Assembly: GCF_000332515.2 (NCBI RefSeq)
Contig: NZ_AOGZ02000014.1
Span: 62,001-126,000 of the forward strand
Origin: Leptospira wolbachii serovar Codice str. CDC
Lineage (GTDB): Bacteria; Spirochaetota; Leptospiria; Leptospirales; Leptospiraceae
Direction of reading: 5' to 3'
Length of the DNA stretch: 64,000 nt
Shown: one piece after another, positions 38,332 to 47,498 of the stretch
How positions within the stretch are numbered: position 1 is the first letter of the stretch
Layout of the letters: every line of letters begins with the position of its first letter
Made by a program: the position numbers and the translations under genes
The notes under the pieces: model-generated
What the model saw: the letters and a program-made list of their open reading frames with translations, nothing else
Told to the model about the DNA's origin: nothing
Databases searched by the model: none

Positions 38332-38592
38332 TCAATTGTTTTTCTTTTGTCTCTCTAAAACAAGAATTCGAAACACTGCTGCCACGACTTCATACAATTC
38401 TCTCGGAATTTCTTTCCCATTAGGGAGATGATCTAAGGTTTGCACCATCACTTCATCACGAATGACAAGAACTCCTGATTCCTTTGCCACACGAATGAGA
38501 GTCTCTGCGAGTCGACCCTCAGCCTTGGCGACAAGTTTCGGTGCCGAATGGATCTTCGGATCATAAGCAAGGGCTGCCATTTTTTGTTTCAT
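38332..38592 (-). CDS. Stand-alone FlhB C-terminal-like protein
   Basis: An 86-residue protein resembling the cytoplasmic tail of the flagellar export switch FlhB: AALAYDP then APKLVAKAEGRLAETLIRVAKESGV. The membrane part is absent, and there is no NPTH autocleavage motif. Small FlhB-tail proteins exist in B. subtilis (YlqH) and some spirochaetes and can partly replace the tail. It overlaps the upstream gene by four bases. Confidence 0.8.
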   Translation of the reverse strand: MKQKMAALAYDPKIHSAPKLVAKAEGRLAETLIRVAKESGVLVIRDEVMVQTLDHLPNGKEIPRELYEVVAAVFRILVLERQKKNN

Positions 38593-39242
38593 CTATAATC
38601 TCCGTTAAAGGTACTTTCCGACCAAGTTTCGATTTGCACAGCTTGGATTTGGGGAAACTCCCGAATGAGGGCAAACAATTGTTTTGAGAATTCTTCTCCT
38701 TGTATCGACTGTTCCGTGGTGATCTCAACTAGTATAGGTTTGTCTTTTTCTGGATCATAATGGAATTGGATTCCCATTGCTCCCGTATCCTTAGAATCCC
38801 AAAACACATAAAGAACCAAACCTTTGTTCTTCGGTTCCACTACCATTTGTAAGGACTTTTCTTTGTCGGGATGGATGTAAGAAAAAAGATCAGAAAAGCC
38901 AGTTTCTCCCAAAAGATAGTTCCAGATGGGTTTGAGATCCGCAACTTCCATCGTTTTGGAATTCGATTGGTGGTTTGTCCAAGAAACCCAACGGGAAAGT
39001 GTCTTCGGTTTAGAAAGACTGATCTGAATCTCTTGGTTCTCCAGGAATGAGGGAGTTTTCGCATGGGAACTCCGGAATAGATTTTTGGTTTTGCCAAGTC
39101 CCAAATTCTGGACTTCAAAAGTGGTAAGATTCGTTAGTTTGGTTTGTAAAAACAGATTTCCCCGATTCTTTGTAGTCGTTCCCCATTTTTCGAAGGAAGC
39201 CATTGGAGGAAGTTTACTAAGTTTAGAAAAGAGAGGGCTCAC
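38589..39242 (-). CDS. Unknown protein, possibly FliK C-terminal-like
   Basis: A 217-residue protein from a GTG start that overlaps the rnhB stop; ATG 39203 is an alternative. The N-terminal half is low-complexity and hydrophilic, while the C-terminal half has a strand-turn pattern (GAMGIQFHYDPEKDKPILVEI then two helices) reminiscent of the hook-length domain of FliK. It lies directly upstream of the FlhB-tail gene, the position of YlqG in B. subtilis. The link is inferred from synteny and pattern only. Confidence 0.45.
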   Translation of the reverse strand: MSPLFSKLSKLPPMASFEKWGTTTKNRGNLFLQTKLTNLTTFEVQNLGLGKTKNLFRSSHAKTPSFLENQEIQISLSKPKTLSRWVSWTNHQSNSKTMEVADLKPIWNYLLGETGFSDLFSYIHPDKEKSLQMVVEPKNKGLVLYVFWDSKDTGAMGIQFHYDPEKDKPILVEITTEQSIQGEEFSKQLFALIREFPQIQAVQIETWSESTFNGDYR

Positions 39243-39903
39243 TCCCTCCAGATCGGAGAAATTTACAAAAACTCAACCTGTGGATGGGAGAAATTCCCAA
39301 TTTTATGAGAGCTTCCCGGTGTTCTTCGGTTCCATATCCCTTGTGGTTGGCAAACCCATATCCTGGATATTTTGTATCCATCTTTTCCATATATTCATCA
39401 CGGTAAGTTTTGGCAAGAATGGAAGCCGCAGAAATGGAAGGAATCAAATCATCTCCTTTCGGAAGCGAGAGATAACCTTCTATGGGTTTAGAAATTTTTA
39501 GTTTGTAGTTCCCATCGGCTAATAGAAATAGCTTTTTTTCGGATGAATGGAAATGCCTAGGCAAAGATCGATTCATTCCATAAAAGATTGCTTGGTTGAT
39601 ATTAAAACGATCAATGAAAGAGGCACTGACAAACGTTACACGAGCGTAGGAAACATATTTTAAGATTTCCTTTCGGAGTTCTAATCGTTTGGGTTCTGGA
39701 ATTTTTTTGGAATCGCGGAGACCTTTAAGAATTTCTCCGTTTCGAATTTTCTCTAAGGTAATGAGAGAAAAGGAGACACAACCAATGGAGACGGGGCCAG
39801 CAAGCGTACCACGACCTGCTTCATCGAGTGAATAACAGGTCAGGTAGGGAATTTGGAATTCAGGAAAGAACGGCCGCGTAACGACCGCTTCAAGAGAGAT
39901 TAT
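39223..39903 (-). CDS. rnhB: Ribonuclease HII, start codon not standard
   Basis: About 226 residues if read from the ATA at 39903. RNase HII removes RNA from RNA-DNA hybrids and single ribonucleotides. The frame contains the family's full motif set: [37 protein letters not shown], and [22 protein letters not shown]. The frame is open from the codon after a TAG inside rplS, yet no ATG, GTG or TTG exists until residue 118, which lies inside the conserved core. ATA, ATC, ATT 39852 or CTG 39846 are the possible starts. A sequencing error is another option. Confidence 0.85.
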   Translation of the reverse strand: MISLEAVVTRPFFPEFQIPYLTCYSLDEAGRGTLAGPVSIGCVSFSLITLEKIRNGEILKGLRDSKKIPEPKRLELRKEILKYVSYARVTFVSASFIDRFNINQAIFYGMNRSLPRHFHSSEKKLFLLADGNYKLKISKPIEGYLSLPKGDDLIPSISAASILAKTYRDEYMEKMDTKYPGYGFANHKGYGTEEHREALIKLGISPIHRLSFCKFLRSGGSEPSLF

Positions 39904-40343
39904 GCGCTAGGTGCTTCTGCTTCCGCAGCTTTCGCTTGTGCAAGAGCGGCTTTAGAAGCCTCGTCCTGTCTCTTTTTATCTTTTGCAACGATCGCTTGAC
40001 CGCCTTTTCTTTCTTTGATACGTCCCGCTTTTCCTTTTTTATCACGCAGATAGAAAAGTTTTGCACGACGAACAGATCCTTTACGAACGAGTTCAATTCT
40101 TGCAATACGTGGGCTATGAAGTGGGAAAATTCTCTCCACTCCGATATCATAGGAAACTCGTCTTACAGTAAACGTTTTGCTTTGTGATTTATTCGCAATA
40201 GAGATCACAACACCTTCGTAAACCTGAACCCGTTCTTTACCAGATTCAACGATTTTGTAGTGAACTTTTACTGTATCACCAATTTCGAAATTAAGTTCGT
40301 TCTTTGCTTCGCCTGCGAGTGCTGTTTCTAGAATCTGATTCAT
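39900..40343 (-). CDS. rplS: 50S ribosomal protein L19
   Basis: A 147-residue protein from ATG 40343, where an AGAGGAAG ribosome site lies upstream; a longer in-frame start at 40391 would overlap trmD. The core [29 protein letters not shown] and the [23 protein letters not shown] block are typical of L19. A lysine-, alanine-rich tail extends it beyond the usual 115 residues, ending in a run of Ala and Glu. It sits at the bridge between the ribosomal subunits. Confidence 0.95.
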   Translation of the reverse strand: MNQILETALAGEAKNELNFEIGDTVKVHYKIVESGKERVQVYEGVVISIANKSQSKTFTVRRVSYDIGVERIFPLHSPRIARIELVRKGSVRRAKLFYLRDKKGKAGRIKERKGGQAIVAKDKKRQDEASKAALAQAKAAEAEAPSA

Positions 40344-40345
40344 GG

Positions 40346-40353
40346 CTTCCTCT
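40346..40353 (-). promoter_or_regulatory. Ribosome binding site that fixes the rplS start
   Basis: AGAGGAAG on the minus strand, two bases before ATG 40343 (purine core about 4 bases away). It overlaps the trmD stop codon. Confidence 0.65.
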
Positions 40354-41005
40354 AAGAATGATTTCTTGTTTTGCGGTTTTTTTGCCGCCATTTCCGGATC
40401 TCTTCATGATGGCCACCTAGGAGCACATCTGGAACAGTCCAACCCATAAAATCATAGGGTTTTGTATACTGAGGGTATTCTAATTCTTCTGTTTCGTTGT
40501 GCGACTCTTCGAGAAGGCTTTCTTCTTTTCCTAAAAATCCCGGAACAAACCGAGAAAGGCAATCCGCAACAACGAGAGCAGCTAAATCCCCCGATGAAAT
40601 AACATAGTTTCCAATGGCCACTTCCCTGTCAATTAAATGCTCTGTGACACGATGGTCGACCCCTTCGTAGTAGCCAGAAATAAAGGTCAAAGTCTCCGAG
40701 GACTCATAAATCTCCCGAGCGAGAGTCTGGTTGAAAAGCTCTCCCGAGGGACTCAGAAGAATGACCTTGCCTTTCTCCTCACCAAGAGATTCTAGAGCAC
40801 GGTAAACAGGACCCACTTGCAAAAGCATGCCGGGACCACCGCCGTAGATGGTATCATCCACCTTTTGGTGTTTGTTGTCGGCAAAGTCTCGCAGTTGGAT
40901 TGTGTTGATTTCGACAACCCCCTGTTTGACAGCCTTTCCCGGAATCCCAGTCTCAAAATAGGATGTGATTTTTTCTGGGAAAAGAGTGATGAAATTAAAC
41001 TTCAA
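40352..41005 (-). CDS. trmD: tRNA (guanine-37-N1)-methyltransferase
   Basis: A 217-residue SPOUT methyltransferase that methylates G37 of tRNAs reading CNN codons and prevents frameshifting. The start [13 protein letters not shown], the [13 protein letters not shown] segment, the [12 protein letters not shown] knot motif and the [23 protein letters not shown] block are all typical. It overlaps rimM by 11 bases and ends 8 bases before rplS. Confidence 0.97.
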   Translation of the reverse strand: MKFNFITLFPEKITSYFETGIPGKAVKQGVVEINTIQLRDFADNKHQKVDDTIYGGGPGMLLQVGPVYRALESLGEEKGKVILLSPSGELFNQTLAREIYESSETLTFISGYYEGVDHRVTEHLIDREVAIGNYVISSGDLAALVVADCLSRFVPGFLGKEESLLEESHNETEELEYPQYTKPYDFMGWTVPDVLLGGHHEEIRKWRQKNRKTRNHS

Positions 41006-41531
41006 ACCACTGCTCCCATTCGATGATTTCTAAGGTTTTGGATTCTAAATTCCAATCTCCCACAAACCGGTTTAGAAAAGGAATGAGCACTGTTTCCCCC
41101 TCACCGGACTTTGGTTTTAATTCCAAAATCGGATGGGCTGGGTTGTCGATCACTTGCGTGACAATATATTCAAGAGGAGTCTTGGATTCTTTAGAAATGG
41201 CCAGAAGTCCTACCAAATCCTCAGTATAGATTTCTCCTTCCTCTGGTTTGGGCAGATCTTCCCTTTTCCATAATAAAGAAAATCCTCGGTATTTGACAAC
41301 CGTCTCCGGAGTGTCATACCCTTTCAATTTCAGAAGGAAATGGTTTCCGTTCTGTTTGATTTCTTCAATATGTATGATTGTTTGGTTTCCGCGTGGATCT
41401 TCTACAGTGCAGGATAACGGAGGTTTTACGTATTGAAGGGTGTCACCTTCTGTAAACAGTTTGATGAACCCTTTGATTCCATGTGAGGATCCAATGACCC
41501 CCACTTTCACTAAACTTGGTTTAGTCGACAA
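40995..41531 (-). CDS. rimM: Ribosome maturation factor RimM
   Basis: A 178-residue assembly factor of the 30S subunit that acts on the S19 region. The first domain has [17 protein letters not shown]; the second is a PRC-barrel with [14 protein letters not shown] and the C-terminal [22 protein letters not shown]. It reads from a TTG that overlaps the khpA-type gene; a GTG at 41510 is another possible start. Confidence 0.93.
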   Translation of the reverse strand: MSTKPSLVKVGVIGSSHGIKGFIKLFTEGDTLQYVKPPLSCTVEDPRGNQTIIHIEEIKQNGNHFLLKLKGYDTPETVVKYRGFSLLWKREDLPKPEEGEIYTEDLVGLLAISKESKTPLEYIVTQVIDNPAHPILELKPKSGEGETVLIPFLNRFVGDWNLESKTLEIIEWEQWFEV

Positions 41532-41751
41532 TTTCTAAAGTATAGTTTTTACCTTGTTTGGTACCGGCGGCTTGTAACACAGTACGCAAAGATTTTGCAA
41601 TCCTTCCGTTCTTTCCGATAACCTTCCCGAGGTCTTTTGCTGCTACCCGAAGTTCGATCACTGTTTCTTCCTCTCCGGGGACTTGGTTGACAGCCACTTG
41701 TTCTGGTTGGTCAACGAGAGATGTAACGATATAACGAACTAAGGATTCCAT
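41521..41751 (-). CDS. khpA: KH-domain RNA-binding protein
   Basis: A 76-residue single KH domain with the GxxG loop in [17 protein letters not shown]. It matches the YlqC/KhpA group that lies between rpsP and rimM in many bacteria and binds RNA, often with KhpB. It is 7 bases downstream of rpsP and overlaps rimM. Confidence 0.92.
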   Translation of the reverse strand: MESLVRYIVTSLVDQPEQVAVNQVPGEEETVIELRVAAKDLGKVIGKNGRIAKSLRTVLQAAGTKQGKNYTLEIVD

Positions 41752-41758
41752 GTATCAA

Positions 41759-42016
41759 TTAACCTTTGAACTTTGCCCAAACGTCATCTTTTTTCAAAAG
41801 TGCAAGAACTGTATCTGTCGGTTGCGCACCTTTCTTTAACCAAGAAATCGTTTTTTCTTCATTGAAAGTTGCTTTTTTCACAGACGAAGTAGATGGGTGG
41901 AAATGCCCAATTGCCTCAATGAACTTTCCGTCACGTGGAGCACGGATGTCAGCTACAACGATGCGATAGTGCGGGTCTGCTTTTGTTCCCGTTCTTTGTA
42001 ATCTTAATTTAACCAA
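41759..42016 (-). CDS. rpsP: 30S ribosomal protein S16
   Basis: An 85-residue protein with the standard opening [37 protein letters not shown] and the [14 protein letters not shown] end. First gene of the rpsP-khpA-rimM-trmD-rplS run. It is 47 bases downstream of rpe, the largest gap in this part, so a promoter may lie there. Confidence 0.97.
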   Translation of the reverse strand: MVKLRLQRTGTKADPHYRIVVADIRAPRDGKFIEAIGHFHPSTSSVKKATFNEEKTISWLKKGAQPTDTVLALLKKDDVWAKFKG

Positions 42017-42063
42017 GGAAAAATACCCCTTTTATAGCGAGTTTTTTGAATCGGGACGATCTG

Positions 42064-42726
42064 TCAAGAGCGAGTTCTAGCACTAACAGCGAGTTCCTTT
42101 AATTTTTTACCCTGTGCATTCGGATCTCCCGTTTTATAGAGACCTGAACCCACAACAGTGATGTCCACGCCGAGTCTTGCGAGTTCTTCCATATTGGATT
42201 CATTCACCCCCCCATCTACCTCCAATTCAATATTGTAAGGTTTGGTGAGTTTACGAACTGCCGCAATCTTCTCAAAACCCGATTTCACAAAGGACTGTCC
42301 ATAAAAACCGGGATCAACGGTCATGAGTAACACAAGATCTAAATAAGGAAGGATTTGCGAGATGGATTCTGGTGGTGTTTGCGGGTTCAGAGAAACTCCC
42401 ACTTTGATTCCCGCTTTTCGGATCTCTTCAGCGAGTCTCACAGAGAAGTTCGTGGTTTCAATATGAAAGGTAATACAATACGGGTTTAGGTCAAAGTATT
42501 TGGGAACATGGAGTTCGGGATTACTTACCATGAGATGCACATCGAGTGGGATTTTGGTATGGGACTTAACTTCTTTAGTAAAAGCCTCTCCGAAGGAAAT
42601 TTGTGGTACAAAGTTTCCGTCCATCACATCAATATGAATGAGATCGATACTATCCGATTTGTATGTGGGAAGCTCTTGCGAAAGTCCCGTTAGTTTTGCA
42701 GCAAGGATTGAGGCTGAAATTTTCAT
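42064..42726 (-). CDS. rpe: Ribulose-phosphate 3-epimerase
   Basis: A 220-residue TIM-barrel enzyme interconverting ribulose-5-phosphate and xylulose-5-phosphate. Motifs: [42 protein letters not shown], and [12 protein letters not shown]. These hold the metal and catalytic aspartates. It lies 1 base after the PASTA protein gene. Confidence 0.96.
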   Translation of the reverse strand: MKISASILAAKLTGLSQELPTYKSDSIDLIHIDVMDGNFVPQISFGEAFTKEVKSHTKIPLDVHLMVSNPELHVPKYFDLNPYCITFHIETTNFSVRLAEEIRKAGIKVGVSLNPQTPPESISQILPYLDLVLLMTVDPGFYGQSFVKSGFEKIAAVRKLTKPYNIELEVDGGVNESNMEELARLGVDITVVGSGLYKTGDPNAQGKKLKELAVSARTRS

Positions 42727-42727
42727 C

Positions 42728-43747
42728 TTAATAAGTTCCTTTGAGTTTCCAAACCTTTGCCACTCCAGATTCCTTTCCTGTGAGTGTTACTTTTACATTT
42801 CCCGCACGATGGATGAGAAAACGAACCGGTTCGTCCTCTTTTAAACTTTGGCTCGTTAGAATCTCTTTTTCGATTTCTGTATCTTCCCCTGGCTTCGTGT
42901 AACTCACTTTAGCCGAATAAAGATCATCATCGTCTACTTCATATTCGAGAAATTCATAATCTTGAACAAGAGACTCAGAAGGTTTCAGAAAGAAAGCACC
43001 AACCTCCGCACCCGTAGGTTTGATTTCAAAAGAAGAAACAAGGCCATGAGATTCACGAAACTCTGGTTTGGTGGTTTCTTTCAAACGATAGGGAATTTTT
43101 TTACGGAGCAAATAATCAATCACAAAGGGGACAGGAGTTCCCACAAACTTTGTGGAGTCTGTTGGTTCATTGACGGATTGGTTGGATTTTTTTTCAGGAT
43201 TGGCTTCGGTTACGAGTAAATAGATTTTTTCACCGGAATGAGTTTCTTTTCCTGGAGCTGGAATTTGGTCAATGACTGTGTCTGCAGGTTCATCTCCAAC
43301 AGCTGGCACATAAGTGATCCCACCAATTTGTAAAGGTACATAAACTTCCCCAGAAAGCACTTTTTCCAAAATCGCTTTGGCCCGCTTTAAGTCCTGACCT
43401 TTAACATCAGGAATGGCAACTCGATCAAATCCAATGTTGACAGTGAGATAAAGTTTAGATCCTGCTTCCACTTCCTTACCAGGATCAATGGATTGCGAAA
43501 GAATGATTCCATCTGTTTTTTCTGGAATTCTTTGTGTTTCCAAACGGACTTTGAGTTGGAGTCTTTGGAGTTCGTTATGAACCTCAATATAATTTTTACC
43601 AATCACATAAGGCATCATCACTTTTTGTTCTTCTTTGGTCCGAACTACGACCACAAGGAAGGCAGCTACAAAAAAAACAAGGAGTCCTAAACCGACAAAT
43701 AGAACATAACCACTGTAAGGTAGAATTTTTAGAAACTTTTCTTTCAC
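42728..43747 (-). CDS. PASTA-domain membrane protein without a kinase domain
   Basis: A 339-residue protein. A membrane helix ([22 protein letters not shown]) near residues 13-34 is followed by at least three PASTA repeats: one with [14 protein letters not shown], one with [14 protein letters not shown], and one around [19 protein letters not shown] domains bind peptidoglycan fragments. There is no kinase domain. It overlaps fmt by four bases. Confidence 0.85.
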   Translation of the reverse strand: MKEKFLKILPYSGYVLFVGLGLLVFFVAAFLVVVVRTKEEQKVMMPYVIGKNYIEVHNELQRLQLKVRLETQRIPEKTDGIILSQSIDPGKEVEAGSKLYLTVNIGFDRVAIPDVKGQDLKRAKAILEKVLSGEVYVPLQIGGITYVPAVGDEPADTVIDQIPAPGKETHSGEKIYLLVTEANPEKKSNQSVNEPTDSTKFVGTPVPFVIDYLLRKKIPYRLKETTKPEFRESHGLVSSFEIKPTGAEVGAFFLKPSESLVQDYEFLEYEVDDDDLYSAKVSYTKPGEDTEIEKEILTSQSLKEDEPVRFLIHRAGNVKVTLTGKESGVAKVWKLKGTY

Positions 43748-44712
43748 GTAAATGATTCTCCGGCTAAAACCCGTGCCCCATTGAAAAACTCAAATCCTTT
43801 CATGGGTTTTTTACCTTCGGGCTGTAAGGTGTCTATACCAAGCAGGTTTCCGTCTCCACAGAGGCAGAAAAGCCTTTTTTTCTGGTATAGGAAAAAGGAA
43901 CCAGGGATGAGTCCTTCCGGTATAGGGATGGGTTCGTCCGACTCACCTGGCAGATAGGAGGAAACAAGGATGAGTTTTTTACCCCGAAACTCTGTTGTCG
44001 CCAAAGGATCGGGATAGAGGGCCCGGATGCGGTTGTGAATTCTTATCGCAGGTTCTGTCCAAATTACGGGCCTGTCGGCTCCTGTGATCTTTTTGCAATG
44101 CGTGGCATCCTTGGGATTTTGGGGACTTGATTTCCACCCGGATTCTGTGGATTCCAATTGTTTTAAGAGGCGGATGAGCTCAGTCGCCCCTTCCTGGGTA
44201 ATCGATTCCAATAGAGAGGCTGTGGTTTCCAATGGTCCGACCTTCCAAGATTTCTGAGAGATGATGTCCCCCGAATCCACTTCTTTGGCTAAATATTGAA
44301 TGGTGAATCCAGAACTCTCCTCCCCGCTAAGGAGAAAACTTTGGACAGGCGAAGCCCCACGGTATTTCGGTAATAGACTTCCATGGAGATTGATGCTACC
44401 AAACTTAGGGTCTTGAAATACAATATCTGGAACAATCGATCCATAGGCATAAACAATATGAACGGGCGACCCAAATGCCAAGATTTGTTTTTGGGCCTCT
44501 TCATCGGTTCTTAATTTGGGAGATTGGATGACAGGGATTCCTTTGGCCTCGGCTAATTCTTTTACAGGAGTGGGTGTGATGATTTGTTTTCGACCCACTG
44601 GTTTGTCAATGTTCGTAACAACAAAATCAACTTGGATTCCCGCATCGAGTAAGAGAGATAATAATTCTTTGGAGTGTTCGGGAGATCCAAAGTATCCAAT
44701 TGAAAGTTTCAT
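43744..44712 (-). CDS. fmt: Methionyl-tRNA formyltransferase
   Basis: A 322-residue enzyme that formylates initiator Met-tRNA. Start SIGYFGSPEHSKELLSLLL; the folate-binding INLHGSLLPKYRGASPVQ and the catalytic-site GFTIQYLAKEVDSGDI are both present, and the C-terminal OB-like domain binds tRNA. It lies between priA and the PASTA gene. Confidence 0.96.
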   Translation of the reverse strand: MKLSIGYFGSPEHSKELLSLLLDAGIQVDFVVTNIDKPVGRKQIITPTPVKELAEAKGIPVIQSPKLRTDEEAQKQILAFGSPVHIVYAYGSIVPDIVFQDPKFGSINLHGSLLPKYRGASPVQSFLLSGEESSGFTIQYLAKEVDSGDIISQKSWKVGPLETTASLLESITQEGATELIRLLKQLESTESGWKSSPQNPKDATHCKKITGADRPVIWTEPAIRIHNRIRALYPDPLATTEFRGKKLILVSSYLPGESDEPIPIPEGLIPGSFFLYQKKRLFCLCGDGNLLGIDTLQPEGKKPMKGFEFFNGARVLAGESFT

Positions 44713-44726
44713 ATTCTTTTTTCCTA

Positions 44727-46679
44727 TTATACTAGTTCCAGAGGATCCAAATCGTATTCAATATAACATTTAGAATCGACTTTAAATTTTGATTTGGTAT
44801 CTCGAAGGAGATTCCTTAAGGTAGTGATGGATTTAGATTTTAACAAAATATGATACCGATAGTTATTGTCAATTTTGTAAAAAGGGCATTGGCTTGGACC
44901 AAGAAGGATTACCGATTCATCGATATTTTCTTTTAAAGTTTCCGCGTACAAAACAGATTGTTTGTTTGCGATTTCTTCATATTTGGATCGAAAGACTAAT
45001 CTCGCCAAACGAGAAAAAGGTGGATAGAACAAATCTCTTCTAAAAGTTAATTCCCATTCAAAAAAAGCAGGATAGTTTTGTTCCATAGCCATCTTAAGCA
45101 CTGGATGTTCGGGGTCATTGGACTGAATCAGAACCTCGCCTCGTTTTTCTCCCCGCCCTGCCCTTCCCGCCACTTGAGAAATAAGAGAGTAGGTTCTTTC
45201 ACTACTACGAAAGTCAGGAACTCCCAGACCATGGTTGGCATTGAGAATTCCCACAAGGGTTACATTCGCGTAATCCAAACCTTTCGCAATCATTTGGGTT
45301 CCAGTGAGGATATCTAAATTTCCTTCGCCTAACTTTTCTAATACGTCACGAGTGACCTCTTTGTTTTTGGAACTATCCTGGTCCAATCGTTCAATACGAG
45401 CTTTTGGAAAATGAGAAAGAAGATACTCTTCTAATTTTTGTGTTCCCGCCCCAAAAAGATCTAAGTCTTCTCCGTGAATGGCCTTTAAGTTTTGTAAGCT
45501 GGATTTATAACCACAGAGATGGCACCTGACCGTTTTATCCGAATGATAACAAAGAGTCGCTGTGCATTTGGGACAATGGATGAATTCCTTTGTGGTTGTA
45601 GAATAGATAAATGGATTGTACCCACGCCGGTTGAGAAGGATGATGGTTTGTTCTTCTTTCTTTAAGCGATCAGCAATTTTAAACTGCAGGTCACCGGACA
45701 GAAGGTCTGAGTCTTCTTTTTTATCCGTAATTTCTACAGAGGGGAGAGATGCTTGTGGATTGGCCCTTTCTTTCAGTTCTGAATACCCAATCTGACCGGC
45801 TTTGGCAAGATAATAAATCTCTACACTAGGAGTAGCAGAACCTAACAAGAGTTTTCCGCCAGTTTTTCCAATTCTTTGTAAAGCAACTTGCCGTACATGA
45901 TACCGAGGAGAGCCGTGTTCTTTGTAAGAGGCATCATGTTCCTCATCTAAAATAATGAGAGAGACATCCGATAATGGAGCAAAGACGGCAGAACGAGTTC
46001 CGATACATATCCGTTTTTTTCCTTCCTTCAGATCCAAATAGTTTTGGAACTTTTCTGAGGTTCTTAGGTGCGAATGTAAAACGGCAACTTGTCCAGGAAA
46101 GATCCGTTCAATTCTTGCGATAGTCGGATAGGTTAATGAAATCTCAGGTACAAGAAAAATTACAGACCCTTTAGGTTTACGCAAAACTTCCGCCATGAGG
46201 TGCATATAAACTTCAGTTTTTCCGCTGCCAGTGATTCCATACAATAAATGGGTTTGCGCTTTCGAGGCGGATTTGATTTCTTCTAGAGCTTTAGTTTGAG
46301 ATCCGTTTAACGGATGTAATAGTTCAGAATGAATTTGGACAGGAGTCCCATTCTGTTTTTTTCTTTTTTTCCCTTTAGGGACCATTAAAAACAAAGCCTC
46401 ACCGAGTGATGACAAGTAAGTATCAGCCATCCACTGGGCCAGATCCAATTGTTCTTCCGTAAGCACCGGTTCCGAATCAATGGCCTTTAAAATAGATAAG
46501 GTTTCGTAATTGGGTTCATTTGAATGAATTTCTGTGACAACGCCCTCCCATTCCTTTCCATTGAGAGGGACAAGCACGCGAACTCCCCTTTCTAAGTTAT
46601 CTATCCCTTGAGGAATTTCATAGGTCAGCGTTTTACTTTCCCAGGAAAGATTTAAAGCAACTTCCGCGTATTGGATCAT
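44727..46679 (-). CDS. priA: Replication restart helicase PriA, with a reduced zinc module
   Basis: A 650-residue helicase that reloads the replisome at stalled forks. Walker A is LLYGITGSGKTEVYM, Walker B is LIILDEEHDASYKEH, and the QVAGRAGRGE motif VI is present. The zinc region has only two of the four usual Cys pairs (CPKC and CHLC); the first and last pairs are replaced by IYSTTTK and NLKAIHG. The 3'-end-binding N-terminal domain is present. Confidence 0.95.
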   Translation of the reverse strand: MIQYAEVALNLSWESKTLTYEIPQGIDNLERGVRVLVPLNGKEWEGVVTEIHSNEPNYETLSILKAIDSEPVLTEEQLDLAQWMADTYLSSLGEALFLMVPKGKKRKKQNGTPVQIHSELLHPLNGSQTKALEEIKSASKAQTHLLYGITGSGKTEVYMHLMAEVLRKPKGSVIFLVPEISLTYPTIARIERIFPGQVAVLHSHLRTSEKFQNYLDLKEGKKRICIGTRSAVFAPLSDVSLIILDEEHDASYKEHGSPRYHVRQVALQRIGKTGGKLLLGSATPSVEIYYLAKAGQIGYSELKERANPQASLPSVEITDKKEDSDLLSGDLQFKIADRLKKEEQTIILLNRRGYNPFIYSTTTKEFIHCPKCTATLCYHSDKTVRCHLCGYKSSLQNLKAIHGEDLDLFGAGTQKLEEYLLSHFPKARIERLDQDSSKNKEVTRDVLEKLGEGNLDILTGTQMIAKGLDYANVTLVGILNANHGLGVPDFRSSERTYSLISQVAGRAGRGEKRGEVLIQSNDPEHPVLKMAMEQNYPAFFEWELTFRRDLFYPPFSRLARLVFRSKYEEIANKQSVLYAETLKENIDESVILLGPSQCPFYKIDNNYRYHILLKSKSITTLRNLLRDTKSKFKVDSKCYIEYDLDPLELV

Positions 46680-47497
46680 TAGAGATAGGGTTTTAAAAGG
46701 GATAAGTGGGAGATAAAACTTTCTTCCAATTCTTGTTTCTCTTTTCCATATTGAAAGAGATTGGATTCCGAATCAGTTTTTTTTGCCTTTTCACCAAGAA
46801 ATACAAGGGCTTCGGGAGATCGTGTAGTAACAATGGGAATGGAAAGACCTGATAAATCCCACTTAATTTCTTTTCCAAGAAGTTCCCTTGCCTTTTCTGC
46901 ACCAAACAGAAGTTTGGCAGAAGATCCTAGAATCACAATCATTTTGATCCCGTATTCTTCTACTGTATCCTTTACATGGAATTTACAATTTTCTACTCGA
47001 GCCGACCAGTCCGTTTCTTTGGAATCCGTATGTGAAAATGTACAAGCAGGATATTCTTGATAAAAAAATTCTTCAAAGGAAAACCCAAACACCTTTTGAA
47101 CAATTTCTCCCCAACTATTTTCCGTTAGTTTGTCTTTGAAAATTTGATTAGGTTTTGTTTTGGTAAAAGGTTTTTCTTTGGGATTTGTAGCACCTGTATA
47201 GTGAAGAATAAGGACCGGTCTTCGTCCTTTATGCAAGAATTGGCGCACTCCACTGAGTTTTCCTTGGCAAAAAGTGCAGGAAAAATTCACCAAATCTTTA
47301 TTCTTTCTTTGGTTTTCTTTCTGTTGTTTCTTTTGAATTTCGATAGATTCAGGTACTTTCGATTTCCAAGGAAAAACAAAATCATTCGGATCCTGTTCTT
47401 CTTGAAATCGGTAAACAGAAACGGCCTTATTTTGAAGTAAAAATTTAGCTTCTGTTAGAATGTCTGTAAATCGTGTTAAAATTGATTTTTGATCCAT
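46679..47497 (-). CDS. Divergent uracil-DNA-glycosylase-fold protein
   Basis: A 272-residue protein. After an N-terminal extension, four cysteines are placed as in Fe-S type family 4 glycosylases: CTFC (about residues 74-77), then PAC and ENC about 19 residues apart. A KMIVILGSSAKLLFG strand and a PIVTTRSPEALV segment correspond to the later motifs. The usual GEAPG motif A is replaced by a HYTGATNPKEKPF segment, so glycosylase activity is uncertain. It overlaps priA by one base. Confidence 0.55.
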   Translation of the reverse strand: MDQKSILTRFTDILTEAKFLLQNKAVSVYRFQEEQDPNDFVFPWKSKVPESIEIQKKQQKENQRKNKDLVNFSCTFCQGKLSGVRQFLHKGRRPVLILHYTGATNPKEKPFTKTKPNQIFKDKLTENSWGEIVQKVFGFSFEEFFYQEYPACTFSHTDSKETDWSARVENCKFHVKDTVEEYGIKMIVILGSSAKLLFGAEKARELLGKEIKWDLSGLSIPIVTTRSPEALVFLGEKAKKTDSESNLFQYGKEKQELEESFISHLSLLKPYL

Positions 47498-47498
47498 A

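Noticed and set aside
39223..39576. RNase HII as a truncated 117-residue gene starting at the internal ATG 39550-39576
   Set aside because: The frame is open far upstream and encodes the missing N-terminal motifs including DEAGRG, so the gene is not truncated.
40344..40391. Longer L19 start at 40391
   Set aside because: It would overlap trmD by 40 bases and add residues absent from L19; a clear ribosome site lies before ATG 40343.
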